The notes below the pieces were generated by a model that made no database searches, was not told where the DNA came from, and saw only the letters and a program-made list of their open reading frames with translations. From Steroidobacteraceae bacterium (GTDB lineage: Bacteria; Chloroflexota; Limnocylindria; QHBO01), in assembly GCA_025935615.1 (NCBI GenBank), contig JAICUY010000011.1, positions 1 through 35,604 of the forward strand: a stretch of 35,604 bases of DNA, written 5' to 3'. Every line of letters begins with the position of its first letter. Within the stretch, counting starts at the first letter, position 1. Shown one piece after another: positions 6,923 through 14,869 of this stretch. The translations under genes and the position numbers were made by a program.

Positions 6923-7858
6923 ATGCAGCGGCAACCGGACGTCGCGCTGTCCATGAGCGCCGCTGCGCCGGCAGCGGCGCGGGCCCCCGGCGCATCGGTC
7001 GCATCGGTCAGGGAGAAGACGGGTGGTGAGCCGCCGGCCAGGCGCGTCTTCGCCGACTTCCATATCCATACCCGGTTCAGTCGCGATTCCATCCTTTCCG
7101 AGGAGAAGTTCATCAGGATCGCGCTGGAACGCGGGCTGACGCACGTGGCCATCACCAACCACAACAACGTCGAAGGCGCCATGGCGGTCCGCGACAAGGT
7201 CGTCGAGCTGGGGCTCACCGATCGCCTCACCGTCATCCTGGGCGAGGAGGTCTCAACGGCCGATGGGGAAGTGGTGGGCCTCTTCCTGACCCGCACCATC
7301 CCTCGCGGCCTCTCGGCCGACGCGACCGCGGATGCCATCCACGCCCAGGGCGGCCTGGTCAGCATCCCGCATCCCTTCGACCCCTTCCGTGCCTCGCACA
7401 TCCGGGAGGAACCGCTCATCAAGCTGGCCGAGGCCGGCAAGATCGACGCGGTCGAGGTCTTCAACAGCCGCGTCGTCCTGCAGCGTCACAACCAGCAGGC
7501 CGCGGAGTTCGCGGCGCGGTACCACATCCCGGGAATCGCCTGCAGCGACACGCACTCCAGCTTCGAGATCGCCATGAGCTTCAACGCTCTTGCGCCCTTC
7601 GACTCGGCCGAAACGCTCCGTGAGAACCTGCCCGACAACGACTGGCACGGCAGCCGCTCGACCGTCTTCATCCACCTCACCACCCGCTGGGCAGTGTGGA
7701 GCAACCTTATTCGCAAATGGCTGGGCCGCGAGACGGCGACCGCGCCGGCCCTGGGACCGGAGCCGCCGAAGCAGGTCGAGAAGGAGCCGGTGGCGCGGCC
7801 CACGCCGGCGGAGCTGCCGAATCCGCAGGACGCCGAATCGGGCAGCGATCGTGGCTGA
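6923..7858 (+). CDS. PHP-domain metal-dependent phosphoesterase
   Basis: A 311-residue protein whose residues ~42-225 form a PHP (polymerase and histidinol phosphatase) domain. The metal-binding series is complete: ADFHIHTRFSRDS (H47, H49), ITNHNN (H80), LGEEVST (E108/E109), SIPHPFDPF (H150) and ACSDTHSSF (D209, H211). The family hydrolyses phosphoesters, but the substrate is unknown. The ~40 N-terminal residues are Ala-rich and poorly conserved-looking, and the true start may be the ATG at 6953. The C-terminal ~50 residues are Pro/Glu-rich and probably disordered. It starts 25 nt after mreB and overlaps the next gene by 8 nt, so an mreB-PHP-flippase operon is likely. The GCATCGGTC 9-mer occurs three times near its start. 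Confidence 0.82.
   Translation: MQRQPDVALSMSAAAPAAARAPGASVASVREKTGGEPPARRVFADFHIHTRFSRDSILSEEKFIRIALERGLTHVAITNHNNVEGAMAVRDKVVELGLTDRLTVILGEEVSTADGEVVGLFLTRTIPRGLSADATADAIHAQGGLVSIPHPFDPFRASHIREEPLIKLAEAGKIDAVEVFNSRVVLQRHNQQAAEFAARYHIPGIACSDTHSSFEIAMSFNALAPFDSAETLRENLPDNDWHGSRSTVFIHLTTRWAVWSNLIRKWLGRETATAPALGPEPPKQVEKEPVARPTPAELPNPQDAESGSDRG
6992..7009 (+). repeat. Tandem pair of the GCATCGGTC 9-mer
   Basis: GCATCGGTC at 6992-7000 is followed directly by GCATCGGTC at 7001-7009; it encodes ASVASV in the poorly conserved N-terminus of the PHP protein. It is part of the genome-word family described under 1555-35221. Confidence 0.7.
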
Positions 7859-8933
7859 GCTCGATTTCCCGGATCACGTCCCCGATCCGATCCCCGAACG
7901 CGACGTCACCCTCGCCCGGCGCCTGCTGAACTGGCGCACCATCGGCTCGCTGGTCTTCGCCGTCGCGCTGGTGGTGCTGCTGGTGATCGCCGTCGGCGAC
8001 CGCATCGGCGAGACGCTGCACGCCATCTCGCATGCCAACCCGCTGTTCCTGGTGGCGGCCTTCGCGGTCTATTACCTGACCTTCCCGCTGCGCGGGCTGC
8101 GCTGGAACTTCATCCTGCGGCGCAGCGGCGAGCGCCTGCCGTACCTGCCCACCACCGAGATCCTGTTCCTCTCCTGGTTCGTCAACTGCGTGGTGCCGGC
8201 CAAGCTGGGGGACCTCTATCGGGCCTACCTGCTCAAGGGCAACTACGGCGCGTCGATCTCGCGCACGGTGGGCACGATCTTCATCGAGCGCATCGCCGAC
8301 ATCATCGTGATCTTCGCCCTGGCCCTGGCCGCCGGCTTCTGGAGCTTCCGCGGGAGGAACCGGCCCGATGTCGACACCATCTTCCTGTTCGGCTTCTTCA
8401 TCGCCCTGGCGCTGGTGGTGCTCGTCGTCGCCCTGCGCTTCCATGGCCACCGGCTGACGCGCTTCCTGCCCGGCCGCGTGGCGCATCTCTACGAGCGCTT
8501 CCACGAGGGCAGCACCGGCGCGCTGACCATGCGCAGCCTGCCGATGATCATCGTCCTGACCGGCGTCATCTGGGTCCTCGAAGGGCTGCGGCTCTACTTC
8601 GTGATCCGCGCCCTGGCACTGCCCGAGGTGGGGCTCGGCATCAGCTCGTCGATCTTCGTGGCGCTGATCGGATCGCTGCTCACCGCGGTGCCGCTGACGC
8701 CCGGCGGACTGGGCCTCGTGCAGGCCGGCGTGACCGGCGTCCTGTACACCGTCTACGGCGTGGCGACGCAGTACGGGCTGGCCGTGGCCGCCACCGACGG
8801 CGCGATTGCAACCCTGAGCGTAATTGTCATCGGCGGTGCGTTGTACGTGACGTCCGATAAGGTGCGCCGCGCGCACGGTATCGCTGTGCCCAAGCGTGTC
8901 ACGAGCGACGCGCCGCCATCGGCCCAGGCTTAG
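7851..8933 (+). CDS. Flippase-like integral membrane protein (lysylphosphatidylglycerol synthase TM / UPF0104 family)
   Basis: A 360-residue multi-pass membrane protein with about eight hydrophobic helices. The ORF track extends it to 7590, but the GTG at 7851 (VAELDFPDHVPDP) is the likely start: it overlaps the PHP stop by only 8 nt, and upstream codons are shadow sequence. Family features are PLRGLRWNFILRRSG after TM2, FLSWFVNCVVPAKLGDLYRAY, FIERIADIIVI and the TAVPLTPGGLGLVQAG loop. These match the conserved membrane domain shared with MprF and AglD-type proteins, often annotated as flippase-like. There is no C-terminal MprF synthase domain, so lipid aminoacylation is not expected. The substrate is unknown; the link to mreB suggests an envelope lipid or polyprenyl role. 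Confidence 0.8.
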   Translation: MAELDFPDHVPDPIPERDVTLARRLLNWRTIGSLVFAVALVVLLVIAVGDRIGETLHAISHANPLFLVAAFAVYYLTFPLRGLRWNFILRRSGERLPYLPTTEILFLSWFVNCVVPAKLGDLYRAYLLKGNYGASISRTVGTIFIERIADIIVIFALALAAGFWSFRGRNRPDVDTIFLFGFFIALALVVLVVALRFHGHRLTRFLPGRVAHLYERFHEGSTGALTMRSLPMIIVLTGVIWVLEGLRLYFVIRALALPEVGLGISSSIFVALIGSLLTAVPLTPGGLGLVQAGVTGVLYTVYGVATQYGLAVAATDGAIATLSVIVIGGALYVTSDKVRRAHGIAVPKRVTSDAPPSAQA

Positions 8934-9042
8934 GTACCTTCGTCCCATTGAGCGCGCGGGGGGTGGCTGCGATGCTGCGGTTGCTCGTACGCACCACCGG
9001 CCCGAGTCGCATCGGTGGCGTATGACCTACGAAAGGCGCCGA

Positions 9043-9459
9043 ATGACGCTTCAGCCGCCGCGATCCTTCAACAGCTGGCTGCGAGGCCAGCTGAAGGAAA
9101 AGAAGATGAGCCAGCGCCAGCTTGCGCTGCAGTCGGGGGTCGACCACTCGACCATCTCCCGACTCATCAAGGGCGACCGCATGCCGTCGCTCGGAACGGC
9201 CACCAAGCTTGCCCGCGGGCTGCGTGAGATCAGCGACGAGTCCGAAGGTCCGGCGTATTTCGCCAGCCTGGCGCAGCGCCACGTGCTGCCCACCACGCGC
9301 GTCGAATACGCCCTGCGTGGTGACGAGGCACTCACCGAGGCAGACGTCCGTGAGCTGATGCAGGCGTATATCAGCGTCCGTGCGCGCCGCGTGCGCTCTC
9401 CCGAGACCAACGGCTTCGGCTCGCACAGCAGCCTCAAGGACTACCGCCGCGGCGCCTAG
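9043..9459 (+). CDS. XRE-family transcriptional regulator
   Basis: A 138-residue protein with a clear XRE HTH in its N-terminal half: LRGQLKEKKMSQRQLALQSG, then VDHSTISRLIKGDRMPSLGT. The C-terminal ~70 residues have no recognised domain (ALTEADVRELMQAYISVRAR, then ETNGFGSHSSLKDYRRG). The ATG at 9043 is preferred over 9022 and the track's 8896 because AAAGG sits 6 nt upstream and the sequence before it is not protein-like. Its stop overlaps the convergent nfo stop by 4 nt. The target is unknown; no operator was identified. Confidence 0.75.
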   Translation: MTLQPPRSFNSWLRGQLKEKKMSQRQLALQSGVDHSTISRLIKGDRMPSLGTATKLARGLREISDESEGPAYFASLAQRHVLPTTRVEYALRGDEALTEADVRELMQAYISVRARRVRSPETNGFGSHSSLKDYRRGA

Positions 9460-10502
9460 CCCGCCGCCTCCTGCTCCTCCGTCTTCCTGACCGATACGGC
9501 CGACGCCGCCGATGCGGGCATTGCCGCCCGCTTCGGTCGCTGCCCGCGCACCGCGCGCCGGTTGAGCTTGAACGCCCTGGGGGGCAGCAGCGGCAGCTCT
9601 GTCGCGCCCTGGTACAGCAACCACGCCCGACGCAGGTTGACCGCGTCGTAGCCCTCTTCGACACCGGGCGTCTCCATCACGAAGGTCGTGTGCCGCAGCC
9701 GCGGATCGCGCAGCAGCGCAGCCATGCCGCTTGGCCCGATCTGTCCAGCTCCGACGTGCTCATGCCGGTCATTGCGCGAGCCGCGCTGCGAGCGCGAGTC
9801 GTTGAGGTGGATGAGCTTCAGGCGGTCGAGCCCGATCAGCTCGTCGAAGCGGCTGATGACCTGGTCGACGCCATAGGCGGGCGAGATGCCGTATCCCGCG
9901 CCCCACAGGTGAGCGGTGTCGAGGCAGAAGGCCAGGCGGTTCGCTCCGTGCCGCGTCCGCTCCAGGAGCGTCGCCAGCTCCTCGATGCTGGCGCCGATCG
10001 TGTCGCCGCCGCCGGCCGAGTTCTCGAGGGCGAGGGTGACTCGCTCGCTCTCGTCGAGCACATGCTCCACGTTGGCCACGATCCGTGCGATCCCTTCTCG
10101 GTGGCCCATTCCGCGGTGCGACCCGATGTGCGTGTTGACGATGCTGGCACCCCACTGCGGTGCCCGGCGCATCTCGTACAGCAGGCCCTCGCGCGACTGG
10201 GTGGCGAACGGCTCGGCGCCGCCGCCCAGGTTGATGAGATAGCTTGCGTGGATGACGACCGGATGGATTCCCTCCACGCCGCAGTAGCCGATGAACCGGT
10301 CGGCGTCCTTGGGCGGCTCCGGCCGCCGTCGCCAGGCGGTCGGGTTGTCGCTGAAGATCTGCAGCGCCGTGGCACCGATCGTCCGGGCGCGCTGCGCCGC
10401 CTTGAGCAGCCCGGTGTGCACGCCGAGATGGATGCCGACACGCGGCGCATCGGCGGGCCAGGTGAGTCGCCGGCGGGGCACGCGTGCTACCGTGCGCGCC
10501 AT
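9456..10502 (-). CDS. nfo: Deoxyribonuclease IV (AP endonuclease, Nfo family)
   Basis: Zinc-dependent endonuclease that cuts 5' of abasic sites in base-excision repair. The 348-residue TIM-barrel protein shows the family metal-site motifs: RVGIHLGVHTGL near residue 21, VIHASYLINL, IVNTHIGSH, LALENSAGGG, FCLDTAHLWGAGY, LIHLNDS followed by SRNDRHEHVGAGQIG, and TFVMETPG. The C-terminal ~45 residues (from NRRAVRGQRPKRAA) extend past the usual end and are Ala/Lys-rich. The first ~20 residues are Arg-rich and the start could be slightly downstream. It pairs functionally with the Nei-like glycosylase 5 kb away: one makes abasic sites, the other processes them. Confidence 0.9.
   Translation of the reverse strand: MARTVARVPRRRLTWPADAPRVGIHLGVHTGLLKAAQRARTIGATALQIFSDNPTAWRRRPEPPKDADRFIGYCGVEGIHPVVIHASYLINLGGGAEPFATQSREGLLYEMRRAPQWGASIVNTHIGSHRGMGHREGIARIVANVEHVLDESERVTLALENSAGGGDTIGASIEELATLLERTRHGANRLAFCLDTAHLWGAGYGISPAYGVDQVISRFDELIGLDRLKLIHLNDSRSQRGSRNDRHEHVGAGQIGPSGMAALLRDPRLRHTTFVMETPGVEEGYDAVNLRRAWLLYQGATELPLLPPRAFKLNRRAVRGQRPKRAAMPASAASAVSVRKTEEQEAAG
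10488..10493 (+). promoter_or_regulatory. -10 box (TACCGT) before the 39-codon ORF
   Basis: TGCTACCGT, an extended -10 form, lies exactly 7 nt before the ATG at 10501, the same geometry as other leaderless genes here. This is the main support for the small ORF. Confidence 0.35.
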
Positions 10503-10620
10503 GGAGTCCCGAGCCGACCTGCTGACGATCGCGCTGCTCGTCTTCTTCGTGTCGATGATCGTGATCGTCGCCGCGCTGCTCGTCCTGCCGATGGTCGTTC
10601 CCGGATTCGCCGCCGCCTGA
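10501..10620 (+). CDS. 39-residue single-pass membrane peptide
   Basis: MESRADLLTIALLVFFVSMI continues into one hydrophobic helix and ends MVVPGFAAA. The N-terminus is short and charged, and residues ~7-33 are almost purely aliphatic or aromatic, as in small bacterial membrane proteins. The ORF track only shows it inside a longer frame from 10291 that is antisense to nfo. Its ATG overlaps the divergent nfo start codon, and a TACCGT box lies 7 nt upstream. I do not recognise a family. It could be a toxin-like or regulatory membrane peptide, or a chance ORF; confidence is limited. Confidence 0.4.
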   Translation: MESRADLLTIALLVFFVSMIVIVAALLVLPMVVPGFAAA

Positions 10621-10644
10621 CGGCGAACAGCGGACGCAGGCCGG

Positions 10645-11235
10645 TCAGCGCCCGCGCCGCCGGTCGTCGAGGACCGGCTCGATCAGCCCATAGCTCCCGT
10701 CGTTGCGCCGATACAGGACGTTGATCGTCTCGCTGTCGGCGTTGAGGAAGACGAAGAACGCGTGGCCCAGCTCCTCCATGCGGTCGATGGCGTCCTCCTC
10801 GAACATCGGCACCATGTCGAAGCGCTTGAGCTTCACGATCTCGGGACGCGTCTCCTCCTGCTCGTCGGGCCCAGCCACGCTGCCCAGCGCCTCGCGCGCG
10901 GTGATGGCCTGGGTCGCCTCGGCGGTGCGACCGCGACCGCTGCGCGGTCGCTCCTTGCTGCGCACCACCTGGCGCTCCAGCTTGTCGAGCAGCGCGTCGA
11001 GGGCGGCGATCGGGTTGGAGCCGGCCGATTGTGAGCGCACCACCTCGCCGTCGTTGCGCAGCGTCACCTCGGCGACGTGAGACTGGTCGTTGGCCCGCGA
11101 GGCGTTGGCGATCAGCTCGACCGTCGCCTCGGCGTCCGGATGCGAGATCCGGTCGAGCCGGCGCAGCTTCTTCTCGATGTCCGCTCGCAGGCGATCGCTG
11201 AGCTCGAGGTTCCGGGCCTTGACGTTGGTCTTCAC
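10645..11235 (-). CDS. hpf: Ribosome hibernation promoting factor, long form (HPF/RaiA family)
   Basis: Binds the 30S decoding region and dimerises 70S ribosomes into inactive 100S particles in stationary phase. The track runs the frame back to 11967, but the GTG at 11235 (VKTNVKARNLELSDRLR) has a strong GGAGG 7 nt upstream and gives the family N-terminus. Of 196 residues, ~1-100 are the beta-alpha-beta-beta-beta-alpha RaiA domain and ~140-190 are the long-form dimerisation domain (IVKLKRFDMVPMFEEDAIDRMEEL, then FLNADSETINVLYRRNDGSYGLIEP). A Ser/Arg-rich linker joins them. It lies just downstream of comF, an order also common in Firmicutes, but has its own candidate promoter. Confidence 0.92.
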   Translation of the reverse strand: MKTNVKARNLELSDRLRADIEKKLRRLDRISHPDAEATVELIANASRANDQSHVAEVTLRNDGEVVRSQSAGSNPIAALDALLDKLERQVVRSKERPRSGRGRTAEATQAITAREALGSVAGPDEQEETRPEIVKLKRFDMVPMFEEDAIDRMEELGHAFFVFLNADSETINVLYRRNDGSYGLIEPVLDDRRRGR

Positions 11236-11265
11236 GTCCGATCCTCCGCTGCGGCTGGTCTCCAT

Positions 11266-11293
11266 ACCGTAGCACCGGCCGTGAACAGGGTCA
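11266..11293 (-). promoter_or_regulatory. hpf promoter (TGACCC-N16-TACGGT)
   Basis: On the minus strand TGACCC (11288-11293) and TACGGT (11266-11271) are 16 nt apart. The predicted start leaves a ~20-nt leader containing the GGAGG site of hpf. It lies immediately after the comF stop, so hpf can be expressed independently of comF. Confidence 0.4.
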
Positions 11294-11294
11294 C

Positions 11295-11945
11295 TCACAC
11301 CTCTCGGCCGATGGCAAAGCCGTACACATGCATCACGCCTGCCTCGCGCAGGACCGATGCGCACGTCTCCAGCGTCGCGGACGTCGTCAGGATGTCGTCG
11401 ACCACGATGACCGTCGGAGGCGGACGTGCGGCGGCGTTGACCGCGAAGGCGCCGCGCAGGTTCCGCAGCCGCCCTGCCCGGTCGAGCCGATGCTGCTTGG
11501 TGGTCGCCACCTGCCGCACCAGCAGCGTTCCGGCGCGGGTCGAGGTGCAGCGCGCCAGCTCTCGGGCCAGCAGCTCCGCCTGGTTGTAGCCGCGCTCTCG
11601 CTGCCGTTCCACGTGCACCGGCACGGGGATCAGGAGGGCCGGCCCGCTGAGGCGCAGCAGGGTGCGCAGTGCAGGCGCGGCCGCATCGGCCAGTGGTCGG
11701 GCCAGGCGCGAGGCGCCCATGTACTTCAGGCGCTGCAGGATTCGGCGCAGCGTGGGCTCGTAGGCGAAGGCAGCCAGCGCGAGCGCGAGCGCGTCGCCGA
11801 TCAGCGTTCCAGCATCGGCAGCGTAGAAGCGGTCGACGGGATCGGCCGGCGGGCGCAGTCGTCGCAGGCAGCGTGCACAGACGAGGTCGCCGGACCGGCC
11901 ACAGCCGGCGCACGCGGGTGGCAGCAGCAGATCGAGCAGGGCCAT
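11295..11945 (-). CDS. comF: ComF family competence protein
   Basis: Cytosolic protein needed for DNA uptake during natural transformation in many bacteria; it has a phosphoribosyltransferase-like fold. The 216 residues begin with the ComF zinc finger, ACAGCGRSGDLVCARCL (C12, C15, C23, C26). The helix YEPTLRRILQRLKYMG follows, then LIPVPVHVERQRERGYNQAE and the PRPP-loop-like motif VIVVDDILTTSATLE. All conserved blocks are intact. The ATG at 11945 is preceded, 25 nt upstream, by three 11-bp-phased GGTAA-type boxes. It lies 55 nt after the DUF192 stop. Other com genes (comEA/comEC) are not in the window. Confidence 0.9.
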   Translation of the reverse strand: MALLDLLLPPACAGCGRSGDLVCARCLRRLRPPADPVDRFYAADAGTLIGDALALALAAFAYEPTLRRILQRLKYMGASRLARPLADAAAPALRTLLRLSGPALLIPVPVHVERQRERGYNQAELLARELARCTSTRAGTLLVRQVATTKQHRLDRAGRLRNLRGAFAVNAAARPPPTVIVVDDILTTSATLETCASVLREAGVMHVYGFAIGREV

Positions 11946-11970
11946 GCCGTAAAGGCTGCCAGAGCACCCC

Positions 11971-11997
11971 TTACCGGCCGCTTACCGCTGGCTTATC
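11971..11997 (-). promoter_or_regulatory. Three 11-bp-phased GGTAA-type boxes upstream of comF
   Basis: Read on the minus strand, GATAA, GGTAA and GGTAA occur with starts exactly 11 bp apart (complement TTATC at 11993, TTACC at 11982 and 11971). The last box ends 25 nt before the comF ATG. The arrangement matches the array at 4726-4763 in orientation, phase and distance to the start codon. Confidence 0.6.
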
Positions 11998-12000
11998 GGC

Positions 12001-12372
12001 TTAGGGGCTGGGGAGGTCTTCGAAGGCCAGCACATCGCCTGCGACCGTTCCGGACGCCGCTGCGGCCCCGGCCGGCAGCTCCAGGCAGTCCCGGCCGCCG
12101 AAGGTGCGGACCACCATTCGCCAAGGAACCAGATCCGGCACCACCCGCGTCACGCGCCGTGAGCGATCGAGGAAGACGAGGTCGATGGGATAGCCCATGA
12201 ACGTGGTGTCGATGGTCGTCGCCCCGGGCAGGAGCAGTCCTTCTCCGGGCTGCAACCGCGGAAGAAGATGAAGCCCAAGGACCCGTTCACGGAGTCCCTG
12301 GGCAATCTTGCAGGTGACGGCAACCTCCGTATCGCGACTCACGTTATGGACGTGGACGTCGCGGTACGTCAC
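12001..12372 (-). CDS. DUF192 family protein
   Basis: A 123-residue protein of the DUF192 (UPF0127) family, whose function is not established. Recognisable segments are AQGLRERVLGLHLLPRLQPGEGLLL, TTFMGYPIDLVFLDRSRRVTRV, and PDLVPWRMV followed by DCLELPAGAAAASG. Many DUF192 proteins carry a signal peptide; this one does not. It begins 7 nt after the tadG stop, so it is probably the last gene of the tadE-tadG unit. Its TAA stop abuts the phased repeats upstream of comF. Confidence 0.75.
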   Translation of the reverse strand: MTYRDVHVHNVSRDTEVAVTCKIAQGLRERVLGLHLLPRLQPGEGLLLPGATTIDTTFMGYPIDLVFLDRSRRVTRVVPDLVPWRMVVRTFGGRDCLELPAGAAAASGTVAGDVLAFEDLPSP

Positions 12373-12379
12373 CGAGAAC

Positions 12380-14206
12380 CTACGAGCACGACCCTGCTGT
12401 CAGGACACACGGCTCGATCAGATACGGGAACCCGTCCCCCGGACCGTCGAACGTCTGCGTCACATTCGTACCGCCGTTGAACGTGAACGTCCACGCGATG
12501 AGTTGGCCAACGCCCGCATGATTTGGCTGACCGGCGATGGAGACGTTGTCATGAGGCGCATACGTGACGCCCTGCCATGACAAGCCGGCGCCGGAATTGA
12601 CCTGGATGACGGTGGTGTCGATTTGGGCGTAGCCGACCTGATCAGGCTTCAGCACGTACAGCGCGATGCCGACGCCGTACAGCGTGGGGTTCGATTCCTG
12701 CCCAGCCTGGTACACCCACTTCGACCCGTTGAACGCGTAAGGGCGGGTGCCCTTGGTCGTCCAACCGCCGAGCTTGAGGTCGTCTCCGGCGGTGTCGATG
12801 TTACCCAGACCGCGGTTCAGGTCCATGACGCCGCCGCTGCCGGGCGAGAACTGGGCGCCACCACCGCCCGACTTTGGCCGGATCACGACGGTCACGCCGT
12901 CGCCGACAATCAGCGCACTGTTGCGGACATCAACCGTATCGGTCACGTAGAACACACCGGGCTGCTGGTTCGATCCGATGAACGTTGCGGTTCCACCGCC
13001 CGGGCTGTTCGGGTTGGAGTGCGAGCGGATGGGATCGAGTACGACACAGGAGCCGTTCTGGACTGTGATGTTGCGGTAGGTCCCCGGCCCGAGCATTGGC
13101 GCTGTGGCGATGGTTCCATCGGATCCGACGCACTTGCCCGAGCTGTTCACCGTTCCGGTGTTGATGTTGATGTCAGGCGGCGACCCACTGAAGGGCGCAC
13201 CTGCCGTATCACCATTCGGCACGTCGGGGAAGGCCGAGTTGTTGATGAACGAGGTCGGCCATGCTCCTGTGTCATTGGGAATCGGCGCGTAGTTCGGGTC
13301 ATTGACGAACGAGGGCAGCTTCTTCGCGCTGATCGGGTTGTTGCTGCCGTCGACGATCTGTCCCGGTGACCAGCAGGAGCTGCCGCACGAGACATAGTCG
13401 ATCAGGTAGACGTTTGCTTCGTCGGCTGCGCTGGAGCTCATGACCTTCAGCCGTGAGCCCGAGCCGGGCATGGTCATGCCGTAGTTGCCGCCCACGTCGC
13501 CGTCGATCACCGTGAGGGTCGACCCTGAACCGGCGATCTTGATGTCCTTCGTGTTTGACGGACCCGAATCGATGTCGGACCCGCCCTGGCCACGGCGCAG
13601 GGTAATCACCGCGAAGCGGTTGGGGAAGATTCCAGCCGTCGACCATGCGGACACCGTGAAGCCGTTGGGGACGAAGATCTTGCCGAAGAAGGTGTCGCGG
13701 CGCTTGTCGACGCGCACGAACAGGACGCTGTTGGACGTGCCGACCGTGCTCATCGAGGATGCCGAGCCGGCACCATTGGGCGGGGTCGAGACCCAGACGG
13801 TGTATGGATCCGTACTGGTCGCTGGCGCGGCCTGCCCTGCGGCTCCGGTATTGCTCGCCGCATAGCCGCTGATGTCCGCGGCGGTCAGCCCCAGATTGAG
13901 GTGATCGTTCAGGTAGTTCCAGGCAGCGGTGCGGGCGCAGGTCCACTTGTCGGTGGACCCGCCGCCGTCTGCGCACGGATCCCCGAGCGGACGTGTCAGG
14001 TAGTTGGCGCCAGCCAGGGCGGCCGCATCGGTCGCGTTCTGGTAGTCGCGGCGCGCGACGTAGAGCGCGCCGACATCGACGGTGAGCGCTGCAAAGCCGA
14101 GGAAGGCGATCAGGCCGAATGCGAAGATGACCAGGATCTGCCCGCGTCCGTCACGGGCATGGCGGCTCGGCGCAGAGCCGAACCGTCGGCGAAGGCGGCC
14201 GAACAT
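12380..14206 (-). CDS. tadG: TadG-related pilus assembly protein
   Basis: A 608-residue envelope protein of the Tad/Flp apparatus. The track starts it at 14539, but the ATG at 14206 (MFGRLRRRFGSAPSRHARDG) overlaps the tadE stop by one base (TGATG) and begins the family N-terminus. Residues ~20-65 are the Tad-type segment: GRGQILVIFAFGLIAFLGFA, then DVGALYVARRDYQNATDAAALAGANYL, with one membrane helix. The remaining ~540 residues are extracytoplasmic, Gly/Asn/Ser/Thr-rich and beta-like (for example SALIVGDGVTVVIRPKSGGG), with several Cys pairs. The size and low-complexity exterior suit a pilus-associated surface protein. No von Willebrand A motif was recognised. Confidence 0.85.
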   Translation of the reverse strand: MFGRLRRRFGSAPSRHARDGRGQILVIFAFGLIAFLGFAALTVDVGALYVARRDYQNATDAAALAGANYLTRPLGDPCADGGGSTDKWTCARTAAWNYLNDHLNLGLTAADISGYAASNTGAAGQAAPATSTDPYTVWVSTPPNGAGSASSMSTVGTSNSVLFVRVDKRRDTFFGKIFVPNGFTVSAWSTAGIFPNRFAVITLRRGQGGSDIDSGPSNTKDIKIAGSGSTLTVIDGDVGGNYGMTMPGSGSRLKVMSSSAADEANVYLIDYVSCGSSCWSPGQIVDGSNNPISAKKLPSFVNDPNYAPIPNDTGAWPTSFINNSAFPDVPNGDTAGAPFSGSPPDININTGTVNSSGKCVGSDGTIATAPMLGPGTYRNITVQNGSCVVLDPIRSHSNPNSPGGGTATFIGSNQQPGVFYVTDTVDVRNSALIVGDGVTVVIRPKSGGGGAQFSPGSGGVMDLNRGLGNIDTAGDDLKLGGWTTKGTRPYAFNGSKWVYQAGQESNPTLYGVGIALYVLKPDQVGYAQIDTTVIQVNSGAGLSWQGVTYAPHDNVSIAGQPNHAGVGQLIAWTFTFNGGTNVTQTFDGPGDGFPYLIEPCVLTAGSCS

Positions 14207-14760
14207 CAGCAGTTCACCGTCTGGCTGAGCGACGGGTTCGTCGTCAGCAGCGGGTTCTCTACGCGCATCGCTTCGGTTGCGCCGAGCTGGAACTTGCTGT
14301 CGCTGGCCCCGTCGAGCCCATCGATGATGTTGCTGACGATGGGAATGAGGAGCGGGTGCTGATACTCGATGTGGACCGTCATGCGGACCGAGTAGGTCGG
14401 GGTTGAGTCGTGCGGATCCGAATATGACTCGTAGGTCACGTATGTCGCCCCCGACTGCTTGACGTTGGAGAGCGAGTAGCCCGGAACGCGGCTCATGGCA
14501 TTCGGAGTGGTCGATGCCGTGCCGAGCAGGTAGTTGCATACCTTGGCGCCGGCGCCGGACGCGCCAGACGCGTCACTGACGGGCGATGTGGAGCCATACC
14601 GGGTCGCTTCCCGGACGGCATTGATCACGCCGATCTGGCCCGAGAAGAGCAGGCCGAACTGGATGATGCCCATGAGAATGAGCAGGGCGATGGGAAGGAT
14701 GAGTGCGAACTCGACGAGCGCTTGTCCGCGCTCATCTCGGCTCAGGATTCGCTTGTTCAT
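14206..14760 (-). CDS. tadE: TadE-type pseudopilin
   Basis: Minor pseudopilin of the Tad system, 184 residues. The N-terminus MNKRILSRDERGQALVEFAL carries the TadE motif: a basic leader, then G-Q-x-x-V-E-F ahead of a long hydrophobic helix (residues ~17-40). The prepilin peptidase would cut after the Gly. The exterior contains the conserved AVREATRYGS segment found just after the helix in TadE proteins. It is translationally coupled to tadG. A 109-bp gap separates it from the upstream kinase gene, so tadE-tadG-DUF192 could form its own transcript. Confidence 0.9.
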   Translation of the reverse strand: MNKRILSRDERGQALVEFALILPIALLILMGIIQFGLLFSGQIGVINAVREATRYGSTSPVSDASGASGAGAKVCNYLLGTASTTPNAMSRVPGYSLSNVKQSGATYVTYESYSDPHDSTPTYSVRMTVHIEYQHPLLIPIVSNIIDGLDGASDSKFQLGATEAMRVENPLLTTNPSLSQTVNC

Positions 14761-14869
14761 GGATGGCAGCTACCTGCTACGAAGGCCTGCATGCTAGGAA
14801 AGGCACCTTACGCGTCGCCTTGCAGGCTAAGTGAACGAGCGTGGGCGGTCGGTAGTACCTTCGTTCGCC

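Noticed and set aside
11236-11967. Upstream extension of hpf to 11967 as in the ORF track
   Set aside because: The extension is antisense-like shadow of comF in another frame; a GGAGG site and the family N-terminus support the GTG at 11235.
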